This document shows positions 48,101-58,797 of a stretch of 64,000 nt of DNA, one piece after another (position 1 is the first letter of the stretch; every line of letters starts with the position of its first letter). The stretch covers positions 292,191 to 356,190 of the forward strand of contig QKWP01000142.1 of assembly GCA_003550325.1 (NCBI GenBank), given 5' to 3'. Under the pieces are notes generated by a model. The model was not told where the DNA came from. It did no database searches and saw nothing but the letters and a program-made list of their open reading frames with translations. The position numbers and the translations under genes are program-made. Source of the stretch: Gigaspora rosea (lineage: Eukaryota > Glomeromycota > Glomeromycetes > Diversisporales > Gigasporaceae).

Positions 48101-51048
48101 TAGCTACTAATTACAAACTAGATACATACACACCAACAATCTTCAATAACCAACCCTTACCACTTCAACCAAAACATCAGCCTTTCAAGTTTCTTGGATG
48201 CTGGTTTACACTTGACAACAAACAAACCCAACAAACACAGCTAATAAAAACAGAATCTGCTCAGCTCATTAATATTGCAAAAAGAAAACAAATTACTGAC
48301 ACCCAGGCTCGTTATATTATTAACACTGTAATCATTCCTACTATCGAATATCGGCTACAGAATATTATACTTAGTAGATCAGTATGCGATGGAATTCTCT
48401 CTCAACATATTGGTTTGGTCAAACATAAGGCTAAACTATGCAAAACCATACCTACTAGCACCCTTCTTCACCCACAGATATACAATATTAAAAATATTTG
48501 GGACATCCAACTTCAACACCATATCTCCAATTTCACTAAACGGCTAAATAATAGTGATTTACTTGGAACAACAACTCATATACGTATCCAACAACTTCAA
48601 AATAATTTATGGTCACCTATTAGTATACTTTTACACCCAAAGCCTATTATAGATGGCCCTAATAGATTCTCTACCAACTTTAAAATTATTCAACTTTTTA
48701 AACACCTGGGATGGTCAATCAATTCCAACTCAAACTCTAATATTCCTTTTACAATTAAGGAAGGTTCCATTTCCTTAGAATCTCTTTTATCAACACACTC
48801 AAACTATGCAACTTTTAAAAAGCAAATCCGACATCACCACTTACTTTTTCTGGATCAACTTCTAACCTTTGACAACTCCAGCCTTCTCGACTGGAAACAT
48901 ATTTCACCAAGACTTAATAAAATTCCAAAAGAAAAAATACCCTCATGGTTTACTTTACTAGAAGATAAAATTTTAAGCCATTCATATGAACGTACTTTAT
49001 ATTCATATTTGGAACTACCACAATCCAATTACTATAGTTATACAACTGGTCACCCCTCATCCAAAAATGCTAAACCATGGCTTATTACTATTCTAAATAA
49101 CCAAATTATAATTGGTAAAGCGCGCCGCAAACCAACAGCATCTGACTATACGCTTATAACCCACTGGCAGTGCTCCTTTGAAATTCATGCCACACAGCTA
49201 TATCCAATCCAAACTATGCTAACATATCCATGCACAAACTGCTCACTTAACTCTAATATCATTACAAACAAATGCACTATACTAGTACCCACTAGTCATG
49301 CTACAAAATTTTTTGGCAGAATCAATCCATCTGACAAATCTATTAATTTAAATGCTAATTATTTAGATTTAATATATTCACTAGCTATTAGAAACCCTAT
49401 ACATATTCCACCTACACCAAATATCACAATCTCTTCTCAAATTCTTAATATATTCCAACCTAGTATAGCACTTGATAATCTTCAAACAATAGCATACAAC
49501 AATAGTAGTTCAACTGAACTAACCTTTTATACTGATGGCTCTGTCCGTGACCTGGGCAACTCTCAGTGCTCAATGGGAATTGGATGGGCCCAGTTAGCTG
49601 ATCAAACTATTACACATACCTTTCAGGCACAAATTAAATATTGGCCATGCTCCTACAAAGCTGAACTAGTAGCAGTTTTATCTGCTATTTGCACAGCTCC
49701 CAGAAATTGCTCTGTTCATATTTATACAGATTCACAATCTGTTATTTCCAAATATGAAAATCTATCTAGTATTTCCCAAATACCAAAGTTCTTAAATACC
49801 CCTTATTGGTCAATTTGGAACACCTTACTAAACCTCATTAAATCTTACAAACTTACTATTACCCTTCACAAAGTTACAGCACACCAAGATAATGAATTCA
49901 ACAATAAAGCTGATTACCTAGCACGACATCATGATACTGCACCATACCTGCTTTTTGAACCAGACAACATATACAACTTCCAATTTACTCTTTCTACTGA
50001 CAATTTTCCTATTGAACTACCAATACGACATAGTGTCAAAACACTATGTCATGCTCATATACTTGCACTATGGACATCCCAAAATCGCTTTCAACAATGG
50101 ACAAATATTACACAATACATTTGCTGGAAAGCTACATGGCTATATATTAATAATAACCAAAAAATTTCAGACTTTTTTAATAGTTTTCATTCTTCAACTC
50201 TTAAATCATTCAAGGTTAAGATACTTCTAGATGAACTCCCTGTACCACATACATTACACAAAAGAAACTCACTATACCCAAACATCTGTCATCTCTGCCA
50301 ACGATCTAGCTATGCACTACATTGGACTATCTGCCCAACAGCTAAACCTCTACTAGACATTATTAAAGAATCCCTATCTACTATTCTAAGTTCTAGCAAA
50401 CTTGAGATCTCTCAACTCTCAACAGAAGAGCTTCATACTCAAATTCTTAATCTTGATAGTTTTCAAATACATCACTTCCCTAACAGACCCTCAATATTCT
50501 CTACATTGTCTGGACTCATCCCTCTGGACATAATCCAGATACTATCTGAGTACACTTTATCCTACAAAACTGCCAACACACTTTCTATACAACTTTTACT
50601 TCACATAAACAAATTAATTTATACAAACATTTGGATACCATATTGTATAGACAGAGCCCAAAACCAACAAATTCCCTTACAGTCGTCTGAACTGGCCTCA
50701 ATAAACCCTCCTACTTCTCACAATCAATTTAGTAACCAAGAAAATAATAATTCTATAACCCAGATCTCTATACGCAAAATAGAAACCTGGCTTCCCAAAT
50801 GGATCAAATATTCAACCCAGCCTTCTGACATTCTACATTATTCCTCAATCTAGGTGAGCCTTGGTCACTCTGGTTGGTTTAGGCCGCAGATAAGTATTTA
50901 AGTTAACTTTTATATATGTCTGAGTTCTTAGTCTTAGCAATAGATTTAAACAATGAAAATTTTTCCAGTCTTGTAAAAACTTTCCATTAAATCTAATAAA
51001 GATAAGAGCAAGGTCTCACCATTAACATTTAAAAAAAAAAAAAAAAAA
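45140..51048 (+). mobile_element. Nearly intact LINE retrotransposon
   Basis: Flanked by a perfect 16-bp target duplication AACAAAATTTTAACTT (45,124-45,139 and 51,049-51,064), ending in about 20 A residues. Its base composition is visibly C-richer than its surroundings. The coding order is endonuclease, reverse transcriptase, RNase H, CCHC. The 3' UTR (50,854-51,030) ends AATAAAGATAAGAGCAAGG then TCTCACC. No separate gag-like first frame is seen, so the 5' end may be truncated. The intact duplication and tail indicate a recent insertion. Confidence 0.95.
45328..50853 (+). CDS. LINE polyprotein: APE endonuclease, reverse transcriptase, RNase H
   Basis: One frame runs from the 5' end of the element (first ATG 45,328) to the stop at 50,851-50,853, interrupted once by TAG at 46,243-46,245. 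The endonuclease region has THNVRGF, ITETK, GDFN, then beyond the TAG SRIDYIW and SDH, all APE-type catalytic signatures. The reverse transcriptase (about 47,240-48,110) has NGKACGPTGI, LTRPISL, SQDMSKAYDSV, NNGIDQGETITPLLW and AYMDDT. RNase H (49,510-49,930) shows FYTDGS, YKAELVAV, YTDSQS and HQDNEFNNKADYLA, the D-E-D-D set. A C-x2-C-x7-H-x3-C knuckle follows at about 50,285-50,335. It copies and integrates its own RNA by target-primed reverse transcription. The TAG splits the endonuclease, so this copy is probably defective unless the stop is read through. The clade is uncertain; an RNase H-bearing group such as I/Tad-like is plausible. Confidence 0.93.
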
Positions 51049-51239
51049 AACAAAATTTTAACTTGGTTTTTAAGCTCAATTTTTTCTTCTTTTCTTGTTC
51101 TATATAATTGTAAAATTTAATTTTAAGTTAATAAGTTAGATTAAAGAAGATCTTAGCTCAAAGTTACATAGTAAATTTATATGTTTTTTTAAAAATTTTA
51201 ATTATAGAAAGCAATGAATGGGACATTTCCTATACCTGA

Positions 51240-52380
51240 TATGCCAAATTAAAATCCTTAAAATATTATATTACTTGAATTGTACTAATTAATTATAACT
51301 TATTATACTAAGTAAACTTAATTAGTATTAAAAAACACATCAAATTAGTATTTTATCTTGCTTGTTTTAAAATATGAAGAAAGGATACTTAATTTTGGAA
51401 ATTTTTATCAATAATTCAAAATTTAGCATTTTTATCTCACAATTTTAAAAATAATAAAATACAATACACTAAAATAATGTATTTTTTGGAGCTAAACTAA
51501 TTTACCAATTGCAAAAAGTTAGAAACAGTTCATATAATTTTAAAATAAAATGATTAAAATAGCTATAATGTAACAAAACTTATGAACTTAACTTTTTATT
51601 AAGCAAAACTAAAAAAATTTTTTAAAAAATTATAAATTTATTTTTGGTTTTACTAAATTACACCACTGGTACTCAACACTACAATGATTTTCACCAATCA
51701 AATTTTTTAAATGCAGTATAACGTAAAGATCAGGTATAACATAAAATTTTTGTTGTTTTGCTTTTTTTTTAAAAAATACCTTCTAACTCAAAATTTTATC
51801 TATGAAACCACTTTTTTTTTTTAAAAAAAAACACCTTGCAAAATTTTACTATATACTATGCCTCACCCTAACCCTAACTATTGCTCTACTTAACATATAT
51901 CAACTTTAACTTTTGTTTATTTTTTTTGTTTATTTTTTTAATATTGTTCTTTATGTTACACTGCATACTGGTGTTTAACACCACTGGTTTGATTTATAAT
52001 TACTGATTTATTTTTTATAAGCAACCTCAAATTTTTTATAAATATTAAGCAAATAAAAGTAGGTTTTAAATATATTTTTTATTTAAAAAAAGAGCTAATA
52101 TATATACCTGAAGGTACATACACCTGCATCATGTGATCTATAGATTGCTACCAAAATTCAAAATTAGATGTAACATTACACAATTAGAAAAATTCAAAAC
52201 AAATGTTTGGTTTGACAAAAATCGCTCATTTTGCAAGAAATTGCATACTAAACCACCTTCTGTACATTAATAAAAAGATTTCCTTGAGCAATTTTACTAT
52301 AAAACAGCATAAATCCAAATCCTAATGTAATTCTCACCTAACTCTAACCTAACATAAACAATATCAGCATTACTATTTTT
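51240..52380. other. Duplicated AT-rich spacer with a copy-specific insert
   Basis: Matches 11,850-12,880 except for about 51,655-52,005, which block B lacks. The insert has ACACCACTGGT near both ends (about 51,661 and 51,979), T-rich DNA and ACCCTAACCCTAAC at about 51,867-51,880. No gene. Confidence 0.5.
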
Positions 52381-52381
52381 G

Positions 52382-52673
52382 GGGGTAGGCTAAAGCCAGG
52401 TACATCACGAAATTACCCGATATATAACCCGGATCAGTCCGAACAAAACAAAGCGAGACAGCAAAGACAAAAACACGAAATATATAAAAAATGGCTATCC
52501 AAACCGTCTTGTTTGACTAAGTAAAGTGTCGGAAATGCGATTTTACTATATAAAAAACCACCTCCTAACCTAACCCTAACCCAACCCTAACCCTAACCCT
52601 AACCCTAATTAAAAAATCAGAAAAATCAGAAAAATCAGGTAATCTAGTGATGTACCTGGCTTTAGCCATCCCC
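52382..52673. mobile_element. hAT-like MITE with 8-bp duplication and telomere-like array
   Basis: TATTTTTG at 52,374-52,381 and 52,674-52,681 flanks GGGGTAGGCTAAAGCCAG ... CTGGCTTTAGCCATCCCC. Block B (about 12,875) has the single, empty site. The interior holds CCGGATCAGTCCG (52,429-52,441), a TCGGAAATGCGATTTTAC box and a CCCTAA array (52,565-52,609) with one variant repeat. Confidence 0.9.
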
Positions 52674-52889
52674 TATTTTTGTATGTATGATCAAAATAAT
52701 GGGTACAAAAAATTTAATGTACCTATAGATATATTTATTTTAATTCTTAAAAAAATTATATAATATTTTTATTTTTAACAAAAAAGATTAGATATGAAAA
52801 TATAAAATTTAAGCAGGCAAATTTGCCTCTTAACTGGACAGTTTAAGGGATAATAAGTTTGACTATATTATATGCTATTATGTCATCTA

Positions 52890-53287
52890 CAAATATATTT
52901 AGTTGGATAGATTTTGGTAGCATAGCCACCATATGATTATATGCTGGTAAATAAAAATAATAATAGTTTTTTTAAGATATTTAAAAGTTTTTTGTTAATA
53001 ATAGAAATTTTATTAAATATGAACATGTTTTTAAACTTTGAACTGAACATTGAACGAACTTTTGTTATGTTTGAATTCAGTTTAAATTCAAATATATTTA
53101 GTTGGATAGATTTTGGTGGCATAGCCACCATATGATTATATGCTAGTAAATAAAAATAATAATAGTTTTTTAAGATATTTAAAAGTTTTTTGTTAATAAT
53201 AGAAATTTTATTAAATATGAACATGTTTTTAAACTTTGAACTGAAAATTGAACGAACTTTTGTTATGTTTGAATTCAGTTTAAATTC
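52890..53287. repeat. 199-bp tandem duplication specific to block C
   Basis: 52,890-53,088 is repeated from 53,089. Block B has one unit (about 13,092-13,290). The junction lies at AAATATATTTAGTTGG. The open frame on the minus strand across it (52,937-53,305) is a by-product with an internal protein repeat. Confidence 0.85.
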
Positions 53288-53967
53288 AAAAATAATAAAG
53301 TTCATGTTTAGTTCAAACTCAAAATTAGCATTCAGTTCATATTTAGTTCAGGATCAATTAAACTGAACTGAGATTTTTGAATCTGAACTGAACTTTGAAA
53401 ACCTAATTCTATCTAAATCAGATAGCTAATAATTAATTTTTGAAATCCCAATATAATTACTACTACGTAGTTATGTGCCATTGAAAATTGTAATAGTATT
53501 TATTAATACAACCCAAATATAATAAGGCAATACACCCTCTAACATTCGCTACTTTAATTGTTAACCATAAAGTGCTATAAAAATTCAAATTTTTGTATAA
53601 AACCAAATCTTTCTTTAAGCTTAAAAAACTAAATTTTATTTAAATACACCCGATAAAATACTTTTAAAAACTAATAAATGACAACTAAATTTAAATACAA
53701 AATTTAATTTTTTTTTATACAGTATAGCAGTAAAAGCTAATTTTATTTAAATATGTATAATAATATTGATATTTTTATGTTCTGTTAGTTACTCATGCAA
53801 TTGATCTTTCGTATCACAAATGTACATAGCGTACGTGCTAATTTTAGTGATCTAAATCCGGGACTTTAAAAAAGGCCAATTTACAAATTAGAGCATATGT
53901 TTAATGATCTAAACACTAATAAAGTATTTCGAAGTATAAACTCAATATAATACTTGTTTCAGTAACT

Positions 53968-55300
53968 TCAATAATTAGGAAGTTCAATGGATTCAACAGG
54001 TCTGCTTACTAAATATAAAATATAAAATTAATACAAAAACATAAATAAAATTTTTTTTTAAATAGATACCTTTAATTGTATTCGATATTTTTTGCGTGTT
54101 AATCATTTTACTAGTGTACATAAAATCTGGATGTTTTGGTAAATTAATTGGTAATTTTTCAGCTATTTTATCAGTATCTAAGAATTGTTTTTTGATTTCA
54201 TTATCATTTGGAATTTCCATGCATTCAATCCATTCTTTAAGTGCATCACAAACTTGCGAAGCATAAGGTCGTTCTTCTGGATCAGAATCCATGCATTGCT
54301 TAGCCAATTCAATATAGCATTCTGGAGTTCCTGGTGCAAACTCTGGTCGTAATCCAATGCAAATTTTTACAGCAAGATCCTCATTAAATTGATAACCATC
54401 AAAGGGTCTATGGCCAGTTGAAATCTCTGACATGATGACTCCAAAGCCATAAATATCTGCTTCTAGTGTAAACTTTTGACCTGATAAACCTCTGGAGCCA
54501 CGTAAGGAATGACGCCATAAATACAACCTTCTGAATCACTTTCATTAGATTTTTTAGATAACCCCATATCCGAGATGTAAGATTTCATATTTTCGTTGAG
54601 TCCTTTATGTTGTAAAATATTACCACTGTGAAAATCTGCATGAATGTAGCCTGTATCGTGAATTCGAAGTAGATCCTCTGAAATATCCAGTAATAGTTTT
54701 AATTTGGTTTTCCAGTTAAGGCCACGAAAATTTGATCTTAAAAACTTATAAAGATTTCCGCTATTGGCATATTGAAACACCATCATATATTCATTCGTTT
54801 CTGTATTTTGAGTTAACCCATATATTTTGAGCTTACTACCAACTAACATACATTTCATATGGTTTTTGAACTTAACGAATTTATAAAAATGAATTAATAC
54901 AACTATTTATTTAATAAAAATAACAAATTTAACTTACTTCTTTCAAAGAAGAATTTGATAGGGTCTTGAGTGCAACGGCACTAGATGGTTCACGAGATCT
55001 TACATAGTAATAGTCGTCTGTTTTCTCAATTTTTCGTATACCATCTGACCAAGTTGCAAAGTATACACAGCCAAATCCACCTTCACCAATTTTATCAGTG
55101 ATGCTTAATTTATCAAATGGAATCCATTCAATAATATTCTCATATTTAGAAGTTCTAAGTTGAAACTCCTTTATACAACAGTCAACATATTTATTTCCAC
55201 ATGTCCACTTTCGAATCATTATTTCAGGATCACACGTAATGCACCAAGATTCATGCGTGTTATAATTATTACAATGCTTACATTTTCCATATTTGGAATC
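53968..55300 (-). pseudogene. TKL-like protein kinase, block C copy, frameshifted in the activation segment
   Basis: Same exon plan as at 13,951-15,287. Exon 1 (about 55,300-54,938) has GEGGFGCVY and VALK. The intron 54,937-54,871 (67 bp) is GTAAGT...AAG. Exon 2 (54,870-54,070) has IHADFHSGN and DMGLSK. Exon 3 (54,008-53,968) ends LPNY and a stop. One A is missing at about 54,485-54,489, so after VAPEV the frame goes to YQVKSLH and stops; the C-lobe (SGQKFTLEADIYGFG to RPYASQ) remains open in the next frame. The C-terminal tail that is broken in block B (NDNEIKKQFLDTDKIAEKL) is intact here. One cysteine of the N-terminal cluster is Tyr. A pseudogene, unless the missing base is a sequencing error. 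Confidence 0.82.
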
Positions 55301-55479
55301 CCTTTGTTATATAATGCTATATTATTTATTTTACACATTTAAATAATCTTTAATTTCAATACAAATAATTTTTACTTACCGGCTAATTATTTATATATAA
55401 TAAATAAATAATTTAGACAAATTACTAATTTCAAATTAGATCAGATCGAATATGTGTATTTTTATACTCACCTAAATTA

Positions 55480-58400
55480 TTGTGAATAAAAAAAAATTAA
55501 ATAGTAAATAAACATGAACTTGAATAGTTTATTTTAATTACTTAGTTTACTAGTAACATAATTAATTATTTGGCATCCGATTTCAGATTAAATCAGTGAC
55601 GTATTTACAAAATGTGTATACATAAACCCTATTTTTAACGTATAGATTTATTTACATAATCATTTACCAGTAAATATGCATCAAAAAAAAAAAGCTAATT
55701 TTATTGAATTTTAAAATAGAAGTAGGATCTTTTAAACTCCCACTTATTCTCAAAATATATTAATTATGAAATCCCCTAATACGTAAATGATCTTTATTCT
55801 TACTTTCTAAATTAATGCGAATAAAAAGAAATTAAATAGTAAATAAACATGAACTTGAATAGCTTATCAGTTATTTTAATTACTTAATTTAATACGTAAA
55901 TGATCTTTATACTCACAAACTAAATTAATACGAATAAAAAGAAATAAATAGTAAATAAAACCATGAACTTGAATAGCTTATTTTAAGACTTAGCTTAATA
56001 CGAAAATGATTTTATACTCACTCACTAAATTAATGCGAATAAAAAGACATTAAATAGTAAAAAAACATGAACTTGAATAGCTTATTTTAATTACTTAGTT
56101 TAATACGTAAATGGTCTTTATACTCACAAACTAAATTAATACGAATTAAATGAAATTAAATAGTAAATAAACATGAACTTGATTAGTTTATTTTAATTAC
56201 TTAGTTTAATACGTAAATGATCTTTATACTCACCCACTAAATTAACAGTTAATGTGTATAAAAAGAAATTAAATAGTAAAATCATGAACCTGAACAGCTT
56301 ATTTTAATTACTTAGTTTAATACGTAATGATCTTTATACTCACGAACTAAATTAATGCGAATAAAAAGAAATTAAATATTAAATAAACATGAACTTGAAT
56401 AACTATTTTATTGCTTAGTTTAATACGTAAATGATCTTTATACTCACGAACTAAATTAATGCGAATAAAAAANNNNNNNNNNNNNNNNNNNNNNNNNNNN
56501 NNNNNNNNNNNNNNNNNNNNNNNNNNNNNNNNNNNNNNNNNNNNNNNNNNNNNNNNNNNNNNNNNNNNNNNNNNNNNNNNNNNNNNNNNNNNNNNNNNNN
56601 NNNNNNNNNNNNNNNNNNNNNNNNNNNNNNNNNNNNNNNNNNNNNNNNNNNNNNNNNNNNNNNNNNNNNNNNNNNNNNNNNNNNNNNNNNNNNNNNNNNN
56701 NNNNNNNNNNNNNNNNNNNNNNNNNNNNNNNNNNNNNNNNNNNNNNNNNNNNNNNNNNNNNNNNNNNNNNNNNNNNNNNNNNNNNNNNNNNNNNNNNNNN
56801 NNNNNNNNNNNNNNNNNNNNNNNNNNNNNNNNNNNNNNNNNNNNNNNNNNNNNNNNNNNNNNNNNNNNNNNNNNNNNNNNNNNNNNNNNNNNNNNNNNNN
56901 NNNNNNNNNNNNNNNNNNNNNNNNNNNNNNNNNNNNNNNNNNNNNNNNNNNNNNNNNNNNNNNNNNNNNNNNNNNNNNNNNNNNNNNNNNNNNNNNNNNN
57001 NNNNNNNNNNNNNNNNNNNNNNNNNNNNNNNNNNNNNNNNNNNNNNNNNNNNNNNNNNNNNNNNNNNNNNNNNNNNNNNNNNNNNNNNNNNNNNNNNNNN
57101 NNNNNNNNNNNNNNNNNNNNNNNNNNNNNNNNNNNNNNNNNNNNNNNNNNNNNNNNNNNNNNNNNNNNNNNNNNNNNNNNNNNNNNNNNNNNNNNNNNNN
57201 NNNNNNNNNNNNNNNNNNNNNNNNNNNNNNNNNNNNNNNNNNNNNNNNNNNNNNNNNNNNNNNNNNNNNNNNNNNNNNNNNNNNNNNNNNNNNNNNNNNN
57301 NNNNNNNNNNNNNNNNNNNNNNNNNNNNNNNNNNNNNNNNNNNNNNNNNNNNTAAACATGAACTTGAATAGCTTATTTTAATTATTTAGCTTAATACGTA
57401 AATGATCTTATACTCACGAACTAAATTAATTCGAATAAAAAGAAATTAAATAGTAAATAAACATGAACTTAAATAGCTTATTTAATTACTTAGTTTAATA
57501 TGTAAAGATCTTTATACTCATTAACTAAATTAATGCGAATAAAAATAAATTAAATAATTAAATAGTAAATAAACATGAGCTTGAATAGCTTAATTTAATT
57601 ACTTGGTTTAATACATAAATGATCTTTATAAACGAACTAAATTAATGCGAATAAAAAATTAAATAGTAAATAAACGTGAACTTGAATAGCTTATTTTAAT
57701 TACTTAGTTTAATACGTAATGATTTTTATACCCACTCACTAAATTAATGTGTATAAAAAGAAATTAAATAATTAAATAGTAAATAAACATGAACTTGAAT
57801 AGCTTATTTTTAATTACTTAGTTTAATACGTAAATGGTCTTTATACTCACAAACAAATTAATACGAATAAAAAGAAATTAATAGTAAATAAACATGAGCT
57901 TATTTTAACTACATAGCTTAATACATAAATGATCACTATCTAAATTAATGTGTATAAAAAGAAATTAAATAGTAAAAACCATGAACCTGAACAACAACTT
58001 ATTTTAATTACTTTGTTTAATACGTAAATGATCTTTATACTCACTTTCTAAATTAATGCGAATAAAAAGAAATTAAATATTAAATAAACATGAACTTGAA
58101 TAACTTATTTTAATTACTTAGTTTAATACGTAAATGATCTTTATACTCACGAACTAAATTAATGCGAATAAAAAGAAAATAAATAGTAAATAAACATGAA
58201 CTTGAATAGCTTATTTTAATTACTTAGTTTAATACGTAAATGATTTTATACTCACACACTAAATTAATGCGAATAAAAAGAAATTAAATAGTAAATAAAT
58301 ATGAACTTGAATAGCTTATTTTTAATTACTTAGTTTAATACGTAATGTTCATTATACTCACACACTAAATTAATGCGAATTAAATGAAATTAAATAGTAA

Positions 58401-58560
58401 ATAAACATGAACTTGAATAGCTTATTTTAATTACTTAGTTTAATACGTAAATGATCTTTATACTCACGCACTAAATTATTTCGAATTAAATGAAAATAAA
58501 TAGTAAATAAACATGAACTTGAATAGCTTATTTTAATTACTTAGTTTAATAAGTGTTTTT
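55480..58560. repeat. Minisatellite of about 106-bp units
   Basis: At least 18 imperfect units run AAACATGAACTTGAATAGC ... AATACGTAAATGATC ... ACTCACGAACTAAATTAATGC. Block B has only one ancestral unit (about 15,455-15,545). The array lies between the kinase and Sel1 genes. On the minus strand each unit reads AATTTAG, a few bases, then GTGAGTATAAAG. An unrelated stretch at 55,545-55,790 separates the first unit from the rest. Confidence 0.9.
56473..57352. other. Assembly gap of 880 N inside the minisatellite
   Basis: All bases are N. It interrupts a repeat unit on both sides; if the size is right it would hold about eight more units. Confidence 0.99.
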
Positions 58561-58797
58561 GTACTCACAGTCTAAAATTATTTGTAAAAATAGTGATTGA
58601 TCAGTATTCAACAACATATTTGATATTTATTTAACACATTTAACTAGTAATCAATATTTTATACTTACTCACTATACAAGTAATTAAAACTATTACTTAA
58701 GAATAAATTGTTAAATTTTATATCTTAATAATTATTTTTATTCTTACTCCCTAATTATTATAGTAAATAGTTGTGATTTTTAATTTTTAAATAAAAA

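Larger units (their letters stand above)
43761..51233. mobile_element. Foldback element (about 1.55 kb) split by a LINE
   Basis: The left arm 43,761-44,330 is the reverse complement of 44,780-45,139 joined to 51,065-51,233. The outer ends are ATAGGACATGTTCCC and GGGACATTTCCTAT. An inner hairpin (GGCGACGGAAGTAGGTTAGC near 44,060 against CCTACTTCGGGCCC near 44,160) is repeated in the right arm. Block B at about 11,850 lacks the whole structure. No transposase frame is present; the middle (44,330-44,780) is AT-rich. Confidence 0.8.

Noticed and set aside
49931..50230. 99-codon frame inside the LINE
   Set aside because: Alternative-frame shadow of the RNase H to C-terminal coding region.
52565..52609. 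CCCTAA array as a chromosome end
   Set aside because: Short, internal and inside a MITE with a clean target duplication; several other short interstitial arrays lie in MITEs as well.
52937..53305. 122-codon minus-strand frame with an internal protein repeat
   Set aside because: It is created by the 199-bp tandem duplication of non-coding DNA; block B has no equivalent.
56451..57359. Long open frames on both strands
   Set aside because: They consist of N bases; it is an assembly gap.
55480..58560. Possible CRISPR-like array
   Set aside because: Units are contiguous with no unique spacers and the setting is eukaryotic; it is a minisatellite.
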